Assembly: GCF_044359855.1 (NCBI RefSeq)
Contig: NZ_CP132291.1
Location: forward strand, 1,860,001 to 1,924,000
DNA from: Rummeliibacillus pycnus_A
GTDB taxonomy: Bacteria; Bacillota; Bacilli; Bacillales_A; Planococcaceae
Length of the DNA: 64,000 bases
Reading direction: 5' to 3'
In this document: positions 17,061 through 25,817 of the stretch, piece by piece
Layout: each line of letters opens with the position of its first letter
Position numbering within the stretch: the first letter of the stretch is position 1
Made by a program: the position numbers and the translations under genes
Notes under the pieces: model-generated
Database searches by the model: none
Told to the model about the DNA's origin: nothing
The model's input: the letters and a program-made list of their open reading frames with translations, nothing else

Positions 17061-18233
17061 ATGTTACAAGATTACCAACTATTACGTATTCCAGGACCAA
17101 CACCAATTCCACCAAGCGTTGAGCGTGCAATGGCTAAGCCAATGATCGGGCATCGTGGCAACGAAACTAGTCAGATGATTCAAAATATTAAACCTAGACT
17201 GAAAAAAGTATTTGGTACAACTGAGGATGTCATGATGTTAACAGGCAGTGGTACTTCAGGTCTTGAAGCTGCAATCGTAAACGTTGTGAAGCCAGAAGAT
17301 AAAGTGTTAGTTGTTGCTACAGGTGTATTCGGTAACCGTTTCACAAAAATCTGTGAAGCATACCAAATTAACGTAGAAGAATACAAAGTAGAATGGGGTA
17401 CTGCATTAAAACCAGCTGAAATTGCTGAATATGTTAAAGCTAACCCAGATATCAAAGCCGTATTTTCTACTTACTGCGAAACGTCAACAGGTGTTCTTAA
17501 CCCAGTTGGTGAATTAGCTCAAGCAATTCACGCGGTAAATAACGAAACTTTAGTCATCATTGATGGTGTATCTTGCATGGCAGGCGTTGAAACAAAAATG
17601 GATGAATGGGGCATTGATGTTGTTGTAACTGGATCTCAAAAAGCATTTATGCTACCTGCTGGCTTAAACTTTATCGCCGCTAGCGAACGTGCTTGGAAAG
17701 TAATCGAAACAAATCCCCAAAAAGGTTTCTATTTAGATCTTACAAAATATCGTGATAACTTAGCGAAAGACACTACTCCTTTCACACCAGCATTATCACT
17801 ATTATTCGGTTTAGAACAAGTACTTGAAAACTTCGAACAAGAAGGTCTTGAAAATGTATATGCTCGTCATCAATTAATGCGTGATATGACTCGTGCAGCT
17901 TTCAAAGCTTTAGATCTTCCTTTATTCGCATCAGACGAAGATGGGTCTCCAACAGTTACTTCTGTTAAACCAGTAGACTTCGATTCTGAAGCATTCCGAA
18001 AAGTGTTAAAAACAGACTTCAACTTATCAGTTGCTGGTGGTCAAGCAGATCTTAAAGGGAAAATCTTCCGTGTTGGCCATATGGGCTACTGTGCACCAAC
18101 AGATGTCCTTCAATATGTAGCAGCTATGGAAATTGCACTTGTAAAAGTTGGAAAAGAAATTCAACTTGGTGCTGGTATAGCAGCTGCTCAGCAAGTTTAC
18201 TTACAAAATACAACAGAAAAAGTTGCACAATAA
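17061..18233 (+). CDS. Class V aminotransferase, probable phosphoserine aminotransferase
   Basis: A 390-residue PLP enzyme of the alanine-glyoxylate/SerC-like group. It has RIPGPTPIPPSVE at the N-terminus, a GSGTSGLEAAI loop near residue 65, and the PLP lysine in VTGSQKAFMLPAG near residue 197. Its position behind a serine T-box and 15 bp before serA makes conversion of 3-phosphohydroxypyruvate to phosphoserine the likely reaction. It is not the classical SerC sequence, so this looks like a non-orthologous replacement. ATG 17061 has GAGAGGAG nine bases upstream; longer in-frame starts would translate the T-box itself and are rejected. Confidence 0.85.
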   Translation: MLQDYQLLRIPGPTPIPPSVERAMAKPMIGHRGNETSQMIQNIKPRLKKVFGTTEDVMMLTGSGTSGLEAAIVNVVKPEDKVLVVATGVFGNRFTKICEAYQINVEEYKVEWGTALKPAEIAEYVKANPDIKAVFSTYCETSTGVLNPVGELAQAIHAVNNETLVIIDGVSCMAGVETKMDEWGIDVVVTGSQKAFMLPAGLNFIAASERAWKVIETNPQKGFYLDLTKYRDNLAKDTTPFTPALSLLFGLEQVLENFEQEGLENVYARHQLMRDMTRAAFKALDLPLFASDEDGSPTVTSVKPVDFDSEAFRKVLKTDFNLSVAGGQADLKGKIFRVGHMGYCAPTDVLQYVAAMEIALVKVGKEIQLGAGIAAAQQVYLQNTTEKVAQ

Positions 18234-18248
18234 GGAGAGAATGTAGAG

Positions 18249-19835
18249 ATGGCTATTAACATTTTAATCAGTGACCCACTAAGCGAAGATGGTATTTACC
18301 CTCTTCGTCAAGAACAAGAACTAGATTTGAATATTGTGATTAACACTGGCCTTCAACCAGAGGAATTAAAAGCAATTATTAAAGATTTCGATGTGTTACT
18401 TGTACGCAGTCAAACAAAAGTAACGCGTGAAATTATCGAAGCTGCAGATAACTTAAAACTAATCGGCCGTGCAGGTGTTGGTGTTGATAACATCGATCTT
18501 GATGCTGCTACTGAAAAAGGGATTATCGTTGTGAACGCTCCAGATGGTAATACAAACTCAGCTGCTGAACATACAACTGCGATGATTATGTCTCTTGCTC
18601 GCCACATTCCACATGCTTTCTTATCTTTAAAAGAAGGTCGCTGGGATCGTAAAAAATTCGTCGGAGTTGAACTTAAAAACAAAACTTTAGGTGTAATCGG
18701 CTTTGGTCGAATTGGTCAAGAAGTTGCTCATCGTGCAAAAGGTAATCGTATGAATGTTATTGCATATGATCCATTTCTAACTGCTGAAAAAGCTGAAAAA
18801 GCAGGTGTTGATTTTGGTACTGTAGAAGATGTAGCTCGCGTTGCAGACTTTGTCACAGTACACACACCACTTCTAGATTCTACTCGTCATATGATTAATG
18901 AAGAAGTTTTTAACGTGATGAAAGACGGCGTTCGCATTATTAACTGTGCACGTGGCGGTATCATTGACGAAGAAGCTCTTTACAATGCCATTGAATCAGG
19001 TAAAGTGGCTGGCGCTGCTCTAGACGTAATGGAAGATGAACCATTCGTAGGAAACCGTCTGCTAGACTTACCACAAGTAATCGCTACACCTCACCTTGGT
19101 GCATCTACTATTGAAGCACAAGAATCTGTAGCCGTAGATGTAAGTAACGACATCTTAAGCTACTTTAAAGTCGGAACAGTTCGTAATCCTGTGAACATGC
19201 CATCAGTTCCGAAAGATATGGTCGCAAAAGTAGAACCATTCTTCGATCTTGGTGATAAAATCGGTGCATTCGTTTCTAACCTTACAGAAGAAGCTGTAGA
19301 AGAAATCAACGTTTACTATTCTGGCGAGCTTGCAAGTTTCGATGTTCGACCATTAACAAACAACACTGTGAAAGGTGTACTTACTCGTAACCTTGGTAAT
19401 CACGTAAACAACGTAAATGCTCGTTACTTAGCTGAACGTAACGCAATCAAAATTAACGAACATAAATCTACAACTGCGAAAGCATTCTTAAACTCGATCT
19501 CTGTTGAACTTGTAACAAAAAATGAAACTCATAAAGTCAAAGGAACACTATTGAACGGCCTTGGTGCTCGTATTGTTCAAGTAGATGAATATGTAGTTGA
19601 CGTCGTTCCACAAGGTCACTTAATCTTCATCAAACATACCGACAAACCAGGAGCAATCGGCCGTGTTGGTACACTCCTTGCCGAAAAAGATATCAACATT
19701 GCAACAATGCAAGTTGGTCGCTCAAACCAAGGTGGAAATGCTATTATGATGCTTTCTGTGGATAATACAGTGGACAACGTAGAATTTTTAACAACTCAAG
19801 ATAATGTCTTTGAAGCAAAAGCAATTAATCTATAA
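18249..19835 (+). CDS. serA: D-3-phosphoglycerate dehydrogenase SerA
   Basis: A 528-residue enzyme (525 in B. subtilis) catalysing the first step of serine synthesis. The domains are a substrate-binding half, an NAD-binding Rossmann fold with GVIGFGRIGQEVA near residue 147, an active-site NCARGGIIDE region near 231 and HLGAST near 281, then an ASB domain and a C-terminal ACT domain (about 455-528) for serine feedback. It is second in the T-box-controlled operon, with AAGGAGAGAATG before its start. Confidence 0.96.
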   Translation: MAINILISDPLSEDGIYPLRQEQELDLNIVINTGLQPEELKAIIKDFDVLLVRSQTKVTREIIEAADNLKLIGRAGVGVDNIDLDAATEKGIIVVNAPDGNTNSAAEHTTAMIMSLARHIPHAFLSLKEGRWDRKKFVGVELKNKTLGVIGFGRIGQEVAHRAKGNRMNVIAYDPFLTAEKAEKAGVDFGTVEDVARVADFVTVHTPLLDSTRHMINEEVFNVMKDGVRIINCARGGIIDEEALYNAIESGKVAGAALDVMEDEPFVGNRLLDLPQVIATPHLGASTIEAQESVAVDVSNDILSYFKVGTVRNPVNMPSVPKDMVAKVEPFFDLGDKIGAFVSNLTEEAVEEINVYYSGELASFDVRPLTNNTVKGVLTRNLGNHVNNVNARYLAERNAIKINEHKSTTAKAFLNSISVELVTKNETHKVKGTLLNGLGARIVQVDEYVVDVVPQGHLIFIKHTDKPGAIGRVGTLLAEKDINIATMQVGRSNQGGNAIMMLSVDNTVDNVEFLTTQDNVFEAKAINL

Positions 19836-19867
19836 TAATTGAAACGCTTATTCTATATAAATAACAT

Positions 19868-19897
19868 GAAGCAGCCTCATTTTACGGAGGCTGCTTC
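19868..19897. terminator. Terminator of the serine operon
   Basis: A perfect 11-bp GC-rich stem (19868-19878 with 19887-19897) with an eight-base loop. It is shared with the convergent histidine phosphatase gene; the downstream T tract is short. Confidence 0.75.
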
Positions 19898-19914
19898 GTT
19901 ATTGGTGCATCATA

Positions 19915-20520
19915 TTAATCCAAATGTTTTGTAGAATTTAGAAAATGAATAAAAATATCTTGTTCTTTAAACTCTATTAAGTGGATTCCCGTGTCGTCAG
20001 TAAAAGTCTTGATACTGTTAGCTAAAGATATGTTCATCGCACAGTTTAGCAGATTCATTATAGTACCTCCATGAGCAACAATTGCTATACACTCATCTTC
20101 TTTATACCCCGATTGAATCTTACTTAAAATACGTTCCACTCGATAACGAAAATCAATTTCCGATTCCCCGCCTTCAATTGCTACATGCATCGCTCTTCCT
20201 TCTTTTGGATAAGGATATTTTATAGCAGCTTCCTTTCTGGACATTCCAGCTAAGACGCCATTATTATATTCCATTAAATCAGGTTCTACTTTCAATTCAC
20301 AATTACACTTGTCCCGAAGAATTTCAGCTGTCTTTTGAGCTCTTTGCAATGGGCTCGCTATAATAAATTCCACATTAAAATGAGCAGAAATATAATTCGC
20401 CATTTTCTTTGCTTGATCCAAACCTGTTTCAGTTAATGGATAGTCTGCACGCCCTTCATGTACGTCCAATAAATCTGCTTGTGATTCTCCATGTCGAATA
20501 ATTAATAATTTCAATTTCAA
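19915..20520 (-). CDS. Histidine phosphatase family protein
   Basis: A 201-residue phosphoglycerate-mutase-like protein. It has the catalytic LLIIRHGES motif near residue 9, a second histidine in IVAHGGT near residue 149, and the conserved Arg/Glu positions ('ASPLQRAQKTAEIL', 'EYNNG'). Members dephosphorylate sugar phosphates, nucleotides or cofactors in the cytosol; the substrate is not predictable here. It could be a phosphoserine phosphatase of the metal-independent type, given the serine genes next door, but that is only a suggestion because it is on the opposite strand. Confidence 0.85.
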   Translation of the reverse strand: MKLKLLIIRHGESQADLLDVHEGRADYPLTETGLDQAKKMANYISAHFNVEFIIASPLQRAQKTAEILRDKCNCELKVEPDLMEYNNGVLAGMSRKEAAIKYPYPKEGRAMHVAIEGGESEIDFRYRVERILSKIQSGYKEDECIAIVAHGGTIMNLLNCAMNISLANSIKTFTDDTGIHLIEFKEQDIFIHFLNSTKHLD

Positions 20521-20571
20521 ATCTCCTTTTTATGTATATTGTCTGAATAGCTAAACCCTTAACGTATATAA

Positions 20572-20597
20572 AAAAAGAGTAGCCAACTAGCTACTCT
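20572..20597 (-). terminator. Terminator after the 29-residue peptide gene
   Basis: A perfect 8-bp stem AGAGTAGC/GCTACTCT (20576-20583 with 20590-20597) is followed on the minus strand by T7. A strong terminator here implies a transcript coming from the right on the minus strand. Confidence 0.75.
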
Positions 20598-20603
20598 GTA
20601 AAT

Positions 20604-20693
20604 TCAGTTTAATCGATAAAGCACTACTGCCAATGTTAAAATACATGCAACAATAGTCATAGGATCTTTCAATAATTTTTTCATAGTCTTCAT
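20604..20693 (-). CDS. Putative 29-residue membrane peptide
   Basis: The minus strand encodes Met-Lys-Thr-Met-Lys-Lys-Leu-Leu-Lys-Asp followed by a hydrophobic segment (PMTIVACILTLAVVLYRLN). A purine-rich AGGGGAAGGAA lies directly upstream and an intrinsic terminator begins six bases after the stop. The layout of basic head plus one membrane span resembles small membrane peptides, including some type I toxins, but there is no antisense evidence. It could be real or a chance ORF. Confidence 0.45.
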   Translation of the reverse strand: MKTMKKLLKDPMTIVACILTLAVVLYRLN

Positions 20694-20749
20694 TTCCTTC
20701 CCCTCGGTATGAATGAACGACTTTTTTCTTTTAAAGTTTCATATTTTAT

Positions 20750-21541
20750 CTATTTAATATCGTCTAAAACTTTACCAAGCTCATGAAGTGAATGTATTTC
20801 GTAAGTAGGTGTAATTCCTTCAATTGGCTGTTTTTCTTCACGATTAATCCAAGCAGAACGCATTTGAACACGAGAAGAACCAAGAATATCAGTCATTAAA
20901 TTATCTCCTACCATAATAGCTTCATCTGCATGTACTTTTGCCAGTTCTAAAACATGTTGGAAAATTGAAGCGGCTGGCTTTCCTTCGCCAAAATCTCCTG
21001 AAATAATAATATGATCAAAATAAGGTACGATTTCCGGAGTAATTTGCAATTTTGTATTTTGTAAACTTGGAGCACCGTTAGTGAGTAAAATGAGCTGATA
21101 CTTTCCTTTTAAAGTATCCAAGACTTCAAAAGTTTCTTCATAGACAAAGGGACTTTGTTTTCTAGCTTCTACAAAGTATTCACCAAGGTCAGCTCCAAGC
21201 GCCTCATCATTTATACCAAGCTTTGCTAAACCTCCAGTCCAAGCATCCTTACGATAGTCTGGTACAATCTTTTTCAACTCTTGAAATTGAGGTGTAGGAT
21301 CATCAAATGTCCCCCATAATCCTTCAAATGGGTTAATTCCAATCATTTGTGTGTAATCAAATGTAGGATATGAACTATATAAATCACGTGCAGTTTGTCG
21401 TACAGCTTCTTCTAATTGCTCGACATCGATATCAACAACGGAAGCAGCTTTCTCACATGTTAATGAAAATGCTGTGGCAATGCTTTTTTTATCCCATAAT
21501 AATGTATCATCTAAATCAAATATTACAGTTGAAATTGTCAT
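20750..21541 (-). CDS. HAD-family hydrolase
   Basis: A 263-residue HAD-IA enzyme. Motif I is DLDDTLL at residues 9-15, with the Asp nucleophile and acid/base Asp. Motif II is the Thr in LLTNGA near 157, motif III is GEGKPAA near 187, and motif IV is MVGDNLMTDILG near 217. The helical cap between residues 20 and 110 resembles that of phosphoglycolate phosphatase-like or YsaA-type proteins. It is a cytosolic phosphatase of unknown substrate. Confidence 0.87.
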   Translation of the reverse strand: MTISTVIFDLDDTLLWDKKSIATAFSLTCEKAASVVDIDVEQLEEAVRQTARDLYSSYPTFDYTQMIGINPFEGLWGTFDDPTPQFQELKKIVPDYRKDAWTGGLAKLGINDEALGADLGEYFVEARKQSPFVYEETFEVLDTLKGKYQLILLTNGAPSLQNTKLQITPEIVPYFDHIIISGDFGEGKPAASIFQHVLELAKVHADEAIMVGDNLMTDILGSSRVQMRSAWINREEKQPIEGITPTYEIHSLHELGKVLDDIK

Positions 21542-21774
21542 TCGTATATTCGCTCCCTACCTACTTTTTATGCTATTAAAGATATCGTAGCATACTTTTA
21601 AATCAAAAAAACGGAATTTTCTATAACTTTTATTTTTTTATTTACAATTGTGAAATACATAACTTTTTTGGCTCTCTTATTATTTTATTATTAAGATTTT
21701 TGATATATACGAATTCTATGCACATTCATTTATAAATAAAATAATCATGAGCTTTGGCTCCCAACCCATTCAAT

Positions 21775-21808
21775 AAAAAAACTCCTGCCGAAAAAAATTC
21801 GACAAGAG
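21775..21808 (-). terminator. Terminator of opp operon 1
   Basis: An 11-bp stem (21782-21792 with 21798-21808, two G-U pairs) is followed on the minus strand by AGTTTTTTT. The rest of 21542-21867 is A/T-rich and I see no gene in it. Confidence 0.75.
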
Positions 21809-21867
21809 ATTCTTTTGTATATTATAATTTTTCGAATTTGAAATTACACTATTTTTCCACTTTCGAA

Positions 21868-22776
21868 TTACTCTGCTCGCCATTTCGTGATTTGATCGTC
21901 TGTACCATACACAAAATGCCCTTCAACTACTTCATGCAACGTTTGCTCACCGTCGACTTCTTCCTCTTTATAGGGAATTCGTGTACGCTTACTTTCTGAA
22001 ATAGGATCAGGAAGTGGAATTGCAGATAATAGTGATTTCGTATATGGATGTATTGGATGTCGGTAAATATCTTCTGATGTACCAATTTCGAGGATTTTAC
22101 CGGCACGCATTACCGCTATACGATCACTTATATATTTCACCATTGAAAGGTCATGTGCGATAAATAAATAGGTCAAACCATGTTTCTTTTGTAGCTCTTT
22201 CAACAAGTTTACAACTTGGGCTTGAATAGAAACGTCAAGTGCTGAGATTGGCTCATCCGCAATGATAAAGCTTGGATTTAAGCTTAGAGCTCTGGCAATT
22301 CCAATACGTTGGCGCTGACCACCAGAAAACTCATGGGCATAGCGATTCATATGCTCACGGTTTAGTCCAACTGCTTCGAGCAATTTGCCAATGCGTTCTT
22401 TTCGTTCTTTTTTGTCTTTGTATAAGCCATGAATATTGAAACCTTCTGCAATGATTTCACCAGCAGTCATTCGTGGATTTAAAGATGCATAGGGATCCTG
22501 GAAAATCATTTGCATTTCCTTATTAAATGATTTTAAATCCTTATGATTCTTTTTATCATGCACATTACGTCCTTTAAAGATAATTTCGCCATCTGTAATG
22601 TCATATAAGCGAATAATGGATCGCCCAGTAGTTGATTTTCCACATCCAGATTCCCCTACAAGCCCTAGTGTTTCGCCTTTAAAGACATCGAAACTAATAC
22701 CATCTACGGCTTTGATAGAACCAAAATACTGTTTTAAATTTTTAACTTCTAATATTTTCTCAGCCATTTCGAGCAT
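21868..22776 (-). CDS. oppF: Oligopeptide ABC transporter ATPase OppF (copy 1)
   Basis: A 302-residue ATP-binding subunit with Walker A GESGCGKSTTGRS near residue 40, signature FSGGQRQRIG near 150, Walker B FIIADEPISALD near 170, and the peptide/nickel-type C-terminal extension ('HPYTKSLLSAIPLPDP'). It pairs with OppD to power peptide uptake. It is last in the operon and overlaps oppD by 17 bp. It is nearly identical to the second copy at 27858, differing mainly near the C-terminus. Confidence 0.93.
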   Translation of the reverse strand: MLEMAEKILEVKNLKQYFGSIKAVDGISFDVFKGETLGLVGESGCGKSTTGRSIIRLYDITDGEIIFKGRNVHDKKNHKDLKSFNKEMQMIFQDPYASLNPRMTAGEIIAEGFNIHGLYKDKKERKERIGKLLEAVGLNREHMNRYAHEFSGGQRQRIGIARALSLNPSFIIADEPISALDVSIQAQVVNLLKELQKKHGLTYLFIAHDLSMVKYISDRIAVMRAGKILEIGTSEDIYRHPIHPYTKSLLSAIPLPDPISESKRTRIPYKEEEVDGEQTLHEVVEGHFVYGTDDQITKWRAE

Positions 22777-23827
22777 CCTCCTTCACAAGATAGCCGTCTA
22801 TTCGCTTACGCACTTCTTCTGGAACAGGAATTTCTGGTGCATCTGGATGTAGTAGCCATGTCTTCGCAAAATGTGTTTCACTCACTTGGAACATCGGTGG
22901 CTCTTCTTCATAATCAATTTGCATCGCAAACTCATTACGTGGTGCAAAGGCATCTCCTATTGGAGGATGAATTAGATCTGGTGGTGAGCCTGGAATTGTA
23001 CGCAACAATTCATCAGTATTGTTATCTAAGTCCGGCATTGAACCTAGTAAGCCCCATGTATATGGATGCTTTGGATCATAGAAAATTTCATTTACTGTAC
23101 CGTATTCAACAATTTGTCCAGCGTACATAACAGCCACATGATCCGCAACATTCGCAACTACTCCAAGGTCATGCGTGATGAAAATAATGGATGTATCACT
23201 ATTACGTTGTATATCCTTCATCAACTCTAAAATTTGAGCTTGAATTGTAACATCTAGTGCTGTTGTAGGTTCATCAGCTATGAGTAGCTTTGGTTCTGCT
23301 GCAAGTGCAATAGCTATCACAACCCGTTGACGCATACCACCCGAAAATTCATGAGGGTATTGTTTGAATCGTTTTTCCGGGAATGGAATCCCTACTTCAA
23401 CAAGTAACTCAATTGCACGTTTTTTCGCAAATTCACGTGTTGCTTTTTTGTTGTGTTTTAAAATAACTTCCATGATTTGCTTACCAACTTTCATCGTTGG
23501 GTTTAAAGCAGTCATTGGATCTTGGAAAATCATCGCAATATCGTTTCCTCGGATTTTCGTCATCTCTTTTTCTGTGCACTTTATTAGATCCTTGCCATTA
23601 AATAATATTTCTCCGCTTGCATAAATTCCTGGTGGCTGTGGTACGAGCTTCATTAATGCATTACTCGTTACTGATTTACCTGAACCCGATTCACCAACGA
23701 TCGCTAGCGTTTGACCCTTTTCTAAAGAAAAGTTAACGCCGCGAACAGCATGAACGAGTCCTGCATAAGTTTTGAAATTAATTCGTAAATCTTTTACTTC
23801 AATTATCTTTTCGCCCATTCTATTCAC
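22760..23827 (-). CDS. oppD: Oligopeptide ABC transporter ATPase OppD (copy 1)
   Basis: A 355-residue ATP-binding subunit with Walker A GESGSGKSVTSNAL near residue 45, signature FSGGMRQRVV, Walker B LLIADEPTTALD, and the C-terminal region of the OppD class ('RTIPGSPPDL', 'GDAFAPRN'). This copy lacks the two-cysteine C-terminal pattern that binds an Fe-S cluster in some relatives. It works with OppF, OppB, OppC and the OppA lipoprotein. Confidence 0.93.
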   Translation of the reverse strand: MNRMGEKIIEVKDLRINFKTYAGLVHAVRGVNFSLEKGQTLAIVGESGSGKSVTSNALMKLVPQPPGIYASGEILFNGKDLIKCTEKEMTKIRGNDIAMIFQDPMTALNPTMKVGKQIMEVILKHNKKATREFAKKRAIELLVEVGIPFPEKRFKQYPHEFSGGMRQRVVIAIALAAEPKLLIADEPTTALDVTIQAQILELMKDIQRNSDTSIIFITHDLGVVANVADHVAVMYAGQIVEYGTVNEIFYDPKHPYTWGLLGSMPDLDNNTDELLRTIPGSPPDLIHPPIGDAFAPRNEFAMQIDYEEEPPMFQVSETHFAKTWLLHPDAPEIPVPEEVRKRIDGYLVKEDARNG

Positions 23828-23833
23828 CCTTTT

Positions 23834-24760
23834 CTATTTACGTAATTTTGGATCAAGCGCATCACGAAGACCATCACCTACTGCATTAAAAGCGAAAATT
23901 GTCAGTGAGATAAATAATGCAGGGAAAATTAATCGCCAAGGTGCTGTTTCTAAAGCGTTGTTTCCTTCAGATGCCATTGTTCCCCAACTAGCCATTGGTG
24001 CTGGAACTCCTAGCCCTAAATAACTTAAGAATGCCTCTGTGAAAATCGCATTTGGAATTGTCAATGTCATCGTTACTAAAATCGCGCCAAGTGCATTTGG
24101 CACTAGATGCTTTAGAATTATATGTTTGGTACCTGCTCCAAGTGTTCTAGCGGCAAGTACGTATTCTTGATTCTTAATTGAAAGTACCTCTCCTCGGACG
24201 ATTCGTGCCATGTTTACCCAACCTGTAATGGAAAGAGCAATAATCATTGGCAACAACCCTGGTTGTAATACTACTAAAAGGATGATTACAACAAGTAAAT
24301 ATGGAACAGCTGTTAAAACGTCGGCAATACGCATCATGATATCGTCTAGACGACCACCCACTAAGCCTGAAATTGCACCCCATGCAACACCAATGATTAA
24401 ATCAATAACTGCTGCTGTAATCCCGATAAATAATGAAATACGAGCACCAAACCAAACACGGACGAATACATCACGTCCCAGATCATCAGTACCGAACCAA
24501 TGTTTCAAAGATGGCGCTTTATTATATACACCTAGCTGCTCACGATAACTGTATGGAGATAACAATGGAACAAGGACAGCCATTAAAATCACGATTACTA
24601 AAATAATCAACCCAACAATCGCTAGCTTATTATGCGAAAAACGGTACATTACTTCCTTCCAGAAGGAAACGGACTTTTCAGCAAGTTTATCTGTTTCTGC
24701 ATGATTTCCACCAACGATTTTAAATTTATCCTTTTCAATATTTGGCAGCTGCTGTGTCAT
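23834..24760 (-). CDS. oppC: Oligopeptide ABC transporter permease OppC (copy 1)
   Basis: A 308-residue permease with an N-terminal cytosolic arm, a first helix near residue 45, five further helices, and the EAA loop 'EYVLAARTLGAGTKHIILKHLVPNA' that contacts the ATPases. It overlaps oppB by 4 bp. It is about 90% identical by eye to the copy at 29830, which shows the two operons are a duplication. Confidence 0.93.
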   Translation of the reverse strand: MTQQLPNIEKDKFKIVGGNHAETDKLAEKSVSFWKEVMYRFSHNKLAIVGLIILVIVILMAVLVPLLSPYSYREQLGVYNKAPSLKHWFGTDDLGRDVFVRVWFGARISLFIGITAAVIDLIIGVAWGAISGLVGGRLDDIMMRIADVLTAVPYLLVVIILLVVLQPGLLPMIIALSITGWVNMARIVRGEVLSIKNQEYVLAARTLGAGTKHIILKHLVPNALGAILVTMTLTIPNAIFTEAFLSYLGLGVPAPMASWGTMASEGNNALETAPWRLIFPALFISLTIFAFNAVGDGLRDALDPKLRK

Positions 24761-25689
24761 GATTTTTTCGCTCCTTTCAGCTTAATTCGCGGATCGATGA
24801 ATCCATATAAAATATCAACGATTAATACTGCAAATAACAAGATAATTGAGTAGAATACGGTTGTCCCCATAATGACTGTGTAATCTCGATTCGTGATACT
24901 TGTCACAAAGTATTTACCTAAACCAGGTATCGCGAAAATTTGCTCTACAATAAAACTACCTGTAACAACACCAGCAGCTAGTGGCCCTATATACGTAATA
25001 ACTGGCAAAAGTGCATTTCGTAAAGTATGCTTGAACACAGTAGTCCATTTACCAATTCCTTTAGCTCTTGCCATTTTTACATATTCACTATGATTTTGCT
25101 CAAGCATACTTGAACGAGTTAGTTTTGCGATAAAGCCCATATGTGATATAGCAATTGCTAGTGCTGGTAAAATACTATAGTTAAATCCATCCCATCCACT
25201 TATAGGGAATAACTGTAATTTCAACCCTAAAAAGTATTGTAGTAAACCTGCTAAGATAAATGATGGTACTGAAATACCCAATACCGCAAAGGTTGTTGCT
25301 AGATAATCTGGGAATTTGTTATGGTATAGCGCAGCAATAACTCCGATTAATACTCCAAATCCGACAGCTAATAGCATTGCCTCAATACCTAATGTCATGG
25401 AAATCGGGAAACTTTCATTAATCATATCGTTTGTTGAACGACCTTTATATTTCATCGATTCACCAAAGTCAAATTTTGCTGTCGAAACTAAATAATCTTT
25501 ATATTGCACATACCAGGGGTTATTTAAGCCGTAAGATTCATTCAGCTGTTCTTGTATAGCTGGGGGGAAATTCTTTTCAGATGCAAATGGGCTACCAGGG
25601 GCAAGTCGCATTAAGAAGAATGTAATGGAAACGATTACAAATAATGCGATGAAAATATACGCACATCTTTTTAAGATGTATTTGATCAT
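24757..25689 (-). CDS. oppB: Oligopeptide ABC transporter permease OppB (copy 1)
   Basis: A 310-residue permease with the OppB start 'IKYILKRCAYIFIALFVIVSITFFLMRLAPGSPF', six helices, and the EAA loop 'EYVKMARAKGIGKWTTVFKHTLRNALLPV'. It forms the membrane channel with OppC. Located 128 bp downstream of oppA in the same direction, with no terminator seen between. Confidence 0.93.
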   Translation of the reverse strand: MIKYILKRCAYIFIALFVIVSITFFLMRLAPGSPFASEKNFPPAIQEQLNESYGLNNPWYVQYKDYLVSTAKFDFGESMKYKGRSTNDMINESFPISMTLGIEAMLLAVGFGVLIGVIAALYHNKFPDYLATTFAVLGISVPSFILAGLLQYFLGLKLQLFPISGWDGFNYSILPALAIAISHMGFIAKLTRSSMLEQNHSEYVKMARAKGIGKWTTVFKHTLRNALLPVITYIGPLAAGVVTGSFIVEQIFAIPGLGKYFVTSITNRDYTVIMGTTVFYSIILLFAVLIVDILYGFIDPRIKLKGAKKS

Positions 25690-25817
25690 AAAAAATCCTC
25701 CTTTGTGAAATATTTGAAGAACAAAAGGTTGCTATATAATCGATTGACTCGACTATAAGCAACCCAATTGTCTCCAACAGAAATAACATACATATTAGCT
25801 AATACTAGCTGCTAGCT

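Noticed and set aside
24210..24548. A 112-codon plus-strand ORF inside oppC copy 1
   Set aside because: Antisense to a conserved permease; a shorter antisense frame at the same place in copy 2 follows from the duplicated sequence.
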